DNA of 44,587 nt from assembly GCA_913063835.1 (NCBI GenBank), contig CAJXZV010000007.1, positions 1-44,587 of the forward strand. The letters run 5' to 3'. Both the position numbers and the translations under genes were made by a program. The notes beneath the pieces are model-generated. The model was not told where the DNA came from. It ran no database searches and saw only the letters and a program-made list of their open reading frames with translations. Source of the stretch: an uncultured Eubacteriales bacterium. Lineage in GTDB: Bacteria > Bacillota > Sulfobacillia > UBA995 > UBA9673. Of the stretch, positions 41,195 through 44,587 are shown piece after piece; the stretch's first letter is position 1; each line of letters opens with the position of its first letter.

Positions 41195-41337
41195 CAACGG
41201 GACTCTCCGGTTGAGTTCCTAGCTCTTCGTGCCCGTCCGACCACCTTCCTGCCCACAGGCCGCCCCCGGCGGAACCTTCCACCGGCGTGGAGGGACCCGG
41301 GCCGGCGCCGCGAAGCCTCTCCCCGGAGGTGCTGGAG

Positions 41338-41619
41338 ATGGACGACCGCCCGACCGTACCGGTGTCCCGTCTTTACACGAACCACGCCAATGTTTACGCC
41401 GGGCCCTTCGACATAGTCCTGGAAGCCGGGATGAGGGGCCTGCCCGGCGACGAAGTGCAGATACACACCGCCCTGGTGATGAGCCCCCAGATGGCCAAGG
41501 TCGTGGCCCGGCTCCTCACCCACACCATCCAGCAGTGGGAGGCCAAGCACGGGGAGATAACGGTCCCGGGCCAGGTCACGACGAGGGCTCCGTCCGACGC
41601 CAAGCTCAAGCCCTCCTAG
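41338..41619 (+). CDS. DUF3467 domain protein
   Basis: 93 residues from ATG 41338, seven bases after GGAGGT; an in-frame upstream start at 41287 has no such signal. Pattern: LYTNHANVYAGPFDIVLEAGM, LPGDEVQIHTALVMSPQMAKVVARLLTHTIQQWE, which matches the small DUF3467 family (beta strands then a long helix). The function of the family is unknown. A single gene, convergent with the GH18-like gene. Confidence 0.8.
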   Translation: MDDRPTVPVSRLYTNHANVYAGPFDIVLEAGMRGLPGDEVQIHTALVMSPQMAKVVARLLTHTIQQWEAKHGEITVPGQVTTRAPSDAKLKPS

Positions 41620-41679
41620 AGCTCCCAGAGACCGGGGGCGGCAGGACGGCGTCCCCGCCTCGAAGCCTCCTCGGACCCT

Positions 41680-43005
41680 CTAAGGCCCGCGCCGCAGGGC
41701 CCGGGCCAGGGCCTCCAGGGCCCCCTCCTCACTGTAGCCCAGCCGCCAGAGCGCGACCCCGCGCAGACCCAGGCGGCGGGCCAGCTCCGCCCTTTCCACC
41801 AGGTGGGCGGTGTCCTGGACCCATACGACCCGCTCCACCCCTGTGCTTCCTTTGTAGGTGAAGAACGACTGGCCCGACTCCGGGTCCCGTCTGACCTCGG
41901 CCCCCGTCAGTTCGGCGCGTCTCAGGGCGGCGGCCGTGGGCAGGAACTCCGGGACGCCCGCGTCAGGGTCGACCGGCCAGTCGTAGGCGTGGGTGCCGAT
42001 ACCCAGGATGACCTTGCTCCTGGGAACGTGCTGGAGGAGGCTTTCCACACTGGCCTCGACCCACGGCAGGGGTGAGAGCGGACCGGGGGCGGTCAGGGTC
42101 CAGTGACGGTCGAAGGACAGAAGGACGACCCGGTCCGCCGCCTCGCCGATGGCGCGGTAGTCGTAAAGGCCGCTCACCGACGGCGGGAGCTCCACGTCGG
42201 AGAAGACCAGAACGTGAAGGACCTTTCCCTGCGCGTGGAGGGTGTCGGCCAGCTCGCGGACGAAGGCCGAGAAGCCCTCCCGCCCCTCAGGCGGGATAAG
42301 CTCGAAGCTGAGCGCGAGCCCGTCGTAGCCGCGGCGGGCGACCAGGTCGCCGAGCTCGTCTGTGGTCCTCTTCCTGAGGGCCCTGTCCGTCAGGACCTCC
42401 AGACCGTTGCCCGGACCGGTCTTGAGGTTGTTGACGAGGGGGATGACCCGCATCCCCCGGGAGCGGGCCAGGCGGACGACCTCCTCTCGGAACCCCCTCT
42501 CAACGACCCCGCCCTCCGGTCCGATGTTGTACCAGAACGGGGAGACGACATCGAAGAGGCCCCGGGGCGCCGCCTCGAGGGCCGGCAGGGAGTCCTCGAA
42601 GAAGCCGCCGGTGCCGTTCTCGAAGTAGCCGACGACGGTGAAGGCCTCCGTGGGCCGAAGGAACGGGGCCGTCGCCAGCGGGACGAGGAGGCGGCCCCAG
42701 ACGATGGCGGCGACCCAGGCCGTGACCACGAGCGCGTAGGCCGCCTTGCGTCGGCGGGGGTTCATGAGGACCTCCTCGCCGACCCGGCGGGCGGCCTCCC
42801 GGAAGGTCAGCCCCCTCCACTCGCGCCGCACAGCCTCGTACAGGGGCCCCACCCGGGGCCGCAGGTAGGCGTAGGCCCGCGACACCAGGGACGCGGACCG
42901 GGCCCCGAGCCGCCGCGCGGCAGGCCCGAGCCGCTCCCGGACCAGGCGGGCCACGGCCTCCCAGAGGCGACCGTACGGCGGTGACCCCTCTTTCCTCTGG
43001 CCCAT
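41680..43005 (-). CDS. Membrane-anchored GH18-like protein with altered catalytic motif
   Basis: 441 residues. A basic cytoplasmic part of about 85 residues, one membrane segment (about 89-111), then a TIM-barrel like the spore-cortex hydrolases YaaH/SleL: VVGYFENG, VVSPFWYNIGPEG, VIPLVNNL, GYDGLALSFELIPPEGREGFSAF, LLSFDRHW and WVQDTAHL. The GH18 motif is DxxxxSxE (Asp228, Ser233, Glu235): the acid Glu235 is kept but the Asp two residues before it is Ser. No Shine-Dalgarno was seen at the ATG. It starts 21 bp after oadB. Likely acts on peptidoglycan or binds it; activity is uncertain. Confidence 0.8.
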   Translation of the reverse strand: MGQRKEGSPPYGRLWEAVARLVRERLGPAARRLGARSASLVSRAYAYLRPRVGPLYEAVRREWRGLTFREAARRVGEEVLMNPRRRKAAYALVVTAWVAAIVWGRLLVPLATAPFLRPTEAFTVVGYFENGTGGFFEDSLPALEAAPRGLFDVVSPFWYNIGPEGGVVERGFREEVVRLARSRGMRVIPLVNNLKTGPGNGLEVLTDRALRKRTTDELGDLVARRGYDGLALSFELIPPEGREGFSAFVRELADTLHAQGKVLHVLVFSDVELPPSVSGLYDYRAIGEAADRVVLLSFDRHWTLTAPGPLSPLPWVEASVESLLQHVPRSKVILGIGTHAYDWPVDPDAGVPEFLPTAAALRRAELTGAEVRRDPESGQSFFTYKGSTGVERVVWVQDTAHLVERAELARRLGLRGVALWRLGYSEEGALEALARALRRGP

Positions 43006-43026
43006 GTGGTTAGTATTGCCGCGGCG

Positions 43027-44154
43027 TCAACCGAAGATGGCCAGGAAGACCCCTGCGGCCACGGCCGACCCGATGACCCCGGCCACGTTGGGCCCCATGG
43101 CGTGCATCAGAAGGAAGTTCCGGGGGTTGGCCTCCTGTCCGATGTGCTGGGCCACCCGGGCGGCCTCGGGCACGGCCGAGACCCCGGCGGCGCCGATGAG
43201 GGGGTTCACCTTGCCCCCGCTCAGGCGGTAGACGAGCTTCCCGAACAGGATGCCCGAGACCGTGCTGACGATGAAGGCCACGAGCCCGAGGAGCATGATG
43301 CCGAGGAAGCGGGGGGTGAAGAACGTCTCCGCGCTGGCGCTCGCCCCGATGGTCACCCCGAGGAAGATGGTCGCGATGTTGGCGATCTCGTTCTCCGAGG
43401 TCCTGGCGAAGCGTCTGACGACCCCCGACTCCCGGAAGAGGTTGCCGAGCATGAGCATGCCGACCAGGGAGAGGGAGTTGGGGACGAGGAGCCCGACGAC
43501 GATGGTGACGACGATGGGGAACAGGATGCGCTCCCGCTTGGAGACCGTCCTCATCTGCTCCATGACCACGGCCCGCTCCTCGGGGGTCGTGAGAGCCCTG
43601 ACGATCGGCGGTTGGATCAGCGGGACGAGGCCGATGTAGGAGTAGGCGGCGACCGATATGGGCCCGAGCAGGTGCGGAGCGAGCTTCGTCGTGACGAAGA
43701 TGGCCGTGGGCCCGTCGGCCCCGCCGATGATGCCGATGGAGGCCGCCTCAGGCGGGAGGAACCCCATCCCGAGCGCCCCGAGGTAGGCGAAGAAGATACC
43801 GAACTGGGCGGCCGCTCCGAGCATCAGGGTGCCCGGCCTGGCGATGAGGGGGCCGAAGTCGGTAAGGGCGCCGATGCCGAGGAAGATAAGGGGCGGGAAG
43901 ATGCCCAGCCACACCCCCTGGAAGAGGTAGTACAAGAGACCCCCGACCGCGCCGTCCGCAGGCGGCCGCATGAGGCCGGCGAGGGGCAGGTTCCCCAGGA
44001 TGATGCCGAACCCGATGGGCAGGAGGACCAAGGGCTCGTACCTCTTGATGACGGCCGCATAAAGGAAGAGAAGACCGATGACAAGCATCGCCGCCTGGCC
44101 GGCGGTGAGGTTGGCCAGGCCGGTCATGCCCAGGAAACGTAGGACCTCGTCCAA
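43027..44154 (-). CDS. Na+-translocating decarboxylase beta subunit (OadB/MmdB/GcdB family)
   Basis: 375 residues, TTG start with GGAGGT six bases upstream. About nine to eleven membrane segments. Family motifs: GIGALTDFGPLIARP, SIGIIGGADGPTAIFVT with the Asp essential for Na+ transport, NPLIGAAGVSAVPEAARVAQ and NFLLMHAMGPNVAGVIGSAVAAG. With the biotinyl carrier upstream it forms a pump driven by decarboxylation of oxaloacetate, methylmalonyl-CoA or glutaconyl-CoA. Which substrate depends on an alpha subunit outside the window. Confidence 0.95.
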   Translation of the reverse strand: MDEVLRFLGMTGLANLTAGQAAMLVIGLLFLYAAVIKRYEPLVLLPIGFGIILGNLPLAGLMRPPADGAVGGLLYYLFQGVWLGIFPPLIFLGIGALTDFGPLIARPGTLMLGAAAQFGIFFAYLGALGMGFLPPEAASIGIIGGADGPTAIFVTTKLAPHLLGPISVAAYSYIGLVPLIQPPIVRALTTPEERAVVMEQMRTVSKRERILFPIVVTIVVGLLVPNSLSLVGMLMLGNLFRESGVVRRFARTSENEIANIATIFLGVTIGASASAETFFTPRFLGIMLLGLVAFIVSTVSGILFGKLVYRLSGGKVNPLIGAAGVSAVPEAARVAQHIGQEANPRNFLLMHAMGPNVAGVIGSAVAAGVFLAIFG

Positions 44155-44284
44155 GACGATACCTCCGCCGTTAAGCCGCAGGCGCCGGAGCCAGCAAGCC
44201 CCGGACCCTGAGGACCGGCCGGACGCAGAGGCCGCTTGCCGGCCCGAGCCGCCCGAGGCTCCTCCCCGGGGCCGCTCTCTTCTA

Positions 44285-44587
44285 CTATTCCAGTGTCACC
44301 AGCACGTCGCCCAAAGACACAGTGTCGCCCTTCTCCACAGGCACGTCCCGGACGATGCCCCCGCGCGGAGCGACGACCTCGTTCTCCATCTTCATGGCCT
44401 CGAGAACGACAAGGACCTCTCCCTTGCGGACCTCCTGACCGGGCCTGACCCTGACGGCCACGACCGTGCCCGGGAGGGGCGCCTCCACCCTCTCCCCACC
44501 GGTGACCTCGGGCTTCGGACGGGAGGCCGCCTGGGCACCGGCCTCCACCGGCGGACGCCCGGACGGGACGGCCGCGCCGGAGCCGGC
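44285..44587 (-). CDS. Biotinyl carrier subunit of the decarboxylase, 5' end cut by window edge
   Basis: The frame runs open to the right edge, so 100 residues are seen and more may precede them; GTG 44548 is an internal possible start. A Pro/Ala-rich linker is followed by a biotinyl domain, [20 protein letters not shown], with the biotin-accepting Lys in EAMKMENE, ending GDVLVTLE. This fits GcdC/MmdC/OadA-type carriers, which bring the carboxyl group to the beta subunit. It precedes the beta subunit gene by 130 bp. In that gap, GC-rich palindromes such as CCCCGGGG are seen but no clear terminator. Confidence 0.93.
   Translation of the reverse strand, partial: AGSGAAVPSGRPPVEAGAQAASRPKPEVTGGERVEAPLPGTVVAVRVRPGQEVRKGEVLVVLEAMKMENEVVAPRGGIVRDVPVEKGDTVSLGDVLVTLE

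Noticed and set aside
1-44587. CRISPR arrays, tRNA or rRNA genes, transposases
   Set aside because: No regularly spaced repeats, cloverleaf-like sequences or transposase motifs were seen on either strand; only the inteins qualify as mobile elements.

Overview
The window is a GC-rich stretch (GC clearly high, not calculated) from an endospore-forming bacterium of the Bacillota. The evidence is the set spoIIGA, sigE, sigG, spoIIR, a YlmC/YmxH-type protein, two alpha/beta-type SASP genes and a SpoVD-like PBP with PASTA domains. MurE carries the DNPR motif, so the wall is meso-diaminopimelate type. Many genes start at TTG or GTG behind strong Shine-Dalgarno sequences. A 4-hydroxybutyryl-CoA dehydratase-like enzyme, a B12-type ribonucleotide reductase and a Na+-pump decarboxylase beta subunit suggest an anaerobic or fermentative life. 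A GC-rich deep-branching lineage such as Symbiobacteria, Thermaerobacteria or Limnochordia would fit, but the sequence alone does not fix it.

Left part, minus strand (1-8011): a sigmaE-like promoter and ylmC-like gene, then nrdR and nrdJ behind a sigmaA promoter covered by two NrdR-box-like sites, then an abfD-like dehydratase and pgeF, which runs off the left edge. nrdJ is interrupted by two inteins whose homing-endonuclease motifs all appear to have lost their catalytic Asp.

Accessory stretch (8068-14546): a class III aminotransferase and a rifampicin-phosphotransferase-like dikinase on the plus strand, meeting a zinc alcohol dehydrogenase and a MNT/HEPN pair on the minus strand. It separates ylmC/nrdR from the sporulation sigma genes and looks like an insertion into an otherwise conserved order.

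Sporulation and division core (14700-35865, minus strand): one nearly continuous run mraZ-rsmH-ftsL-spoVD/ftsI-murE-murF-mraY-ftsW/spoVE-murG-murC-murA-ftsQ-ftsA-ftsZ, followed by spoIIGA-sigE-sigG-spoIIR. It builds lipid-linked peptidoglycan precursor and the divisome, then switches to compartment-specific transcription. SpoIIR is the forespore signal, SpoIIGA the protease and pro-SigE the substrate. murD and murB are absent from their usual places. The mraZ leader carries three TGGGA repeats at exact 10-bp spacing, a textbook MraZ operator.

Right part (36063-44587): an orphan lipoprotein, two nearly identical SASP genes each followed by a hairpin, an unrecognised protein with its own promoter, a DMT/YdcZ-like membrane protein, an ASCH-MTHFS-HAD operon, a DUF3467 protein, a membrane-anchored GH18-like protein with an altered active site, OadB-type decarboxylase beta subunit and a biotinyl carrier protein that runs off the right edge. 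No rRNA, tRNA, CRISPR array or insertion sequence was seen.
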